Shown piece after piece: positions 64,000 to 64,000 of a stretch of 64,000 bases of DNA. The position numbers and the translations under genes were made by a program. Each line of letters starts with the position of its first letter. Position 1 is the stretch's first letter. The stretch comes from Hyphomicrobiales bacterium (GTDB lineage: Bacteria > Pseudomonadota > Alphaproteobacteria > Rhizobiales > Kaistiaceae). The notes under the pieces were generated by a model that was not told the DNA's origin, did not search any database, and worked only from the letters and a program-made list of their open reading frames with translations. The DNA lies in contig JAFKKF010000010.1 in the NCBI GenBank assembly GCA_017305635.1, forward strand, positions 1 to 64,000, written 5' to 3'.

Positions 64000-64000
64000 G

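Overview
The window reads as a high-G+C alphaproteobacterial chromosome, most likely of the order Hyphomicrobiales (Rhizobiales). The pointers are a rhizobial-type phosphatidylcholine synthase, MipZ next to panC, an IalB-family protein, two phasins, an SdhE-mfd pair, a DUF1489 gene, and a tRNA-His with A73 and no G at position -1. I cannot name the genus from sequence alone.

Layout. Positions 1-7334 are an accessory block with visibly lower G+C than the rest (hand count: 32 G/C of 60 at 3541-3600, against 40 of 60 at 13381-13440). It holds a minus-strand cluster: GHKL ATPase, Mrr-nuclease/SF2-helicase fusion, small unknown protein, Vsr endonuclease and C5-cytosine methyltransferase. An unknown, possibly nuclease-like gene diverges from it. 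This looks like a composite restriction-modification or anti-phage system of the MORC/MutL-ATPase type. A tRNA-Ser(TGA) with its own terminator separates it from ordinary chromosome.

7.7-18.4 kb holds a DMT transporter, an APH-like kinase, an SMP-30 lactonase divergent from a sugar ABC importer whose two permease domains are fused, stress proteins (DUF892, YidB, GlsB), a 4-OT tautomerase and rimO. 18.5-31.5 kb is one minus-strand purine-catabolism cluster: uraH, xdhA, xdhB, xdhC, a BMP-type nucleoside/purine ABC importer, puuD, uraD and an allC-like hydrolase. Together these would import purines, oxidise them to urate and open the ring to allantoin; the allantoinase step is not seen here. 31.6-44.4 kb carries a quinone oxidoreductase, two tandem MFS transporters, TerC, pcs, a YeeE pair with a flavin monooxygenase, an AEC carrier, hspQ, ialB, an orphan YejA-like binding protein and a DsbA/FrnE protein. 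44.4-60.5 kb is core maintenance: mfd, sdhE, clpA, clpS, a phasin, a SPOR-tailed D,D-carboxypeptidase, a J-protein/VWA pair, two MipZ paralogues, panC, a HerA-like ATPase and DUF1489. 60.6-64 kb holds kup, a second phasin, tRNA-His and a partial gene.

Main points for follow-up: the composite defence island; near-identical TGC-N3-GCA operator pairs at both phasin promoters (probable PhaR regulon); a dispersed palindromic repeat in three places, one forming the tail of xdhC; duplicated MipZ; the fused sugar permease; and a 26-nt inverted copy of the tRNA-His anticodon arm beside kup.
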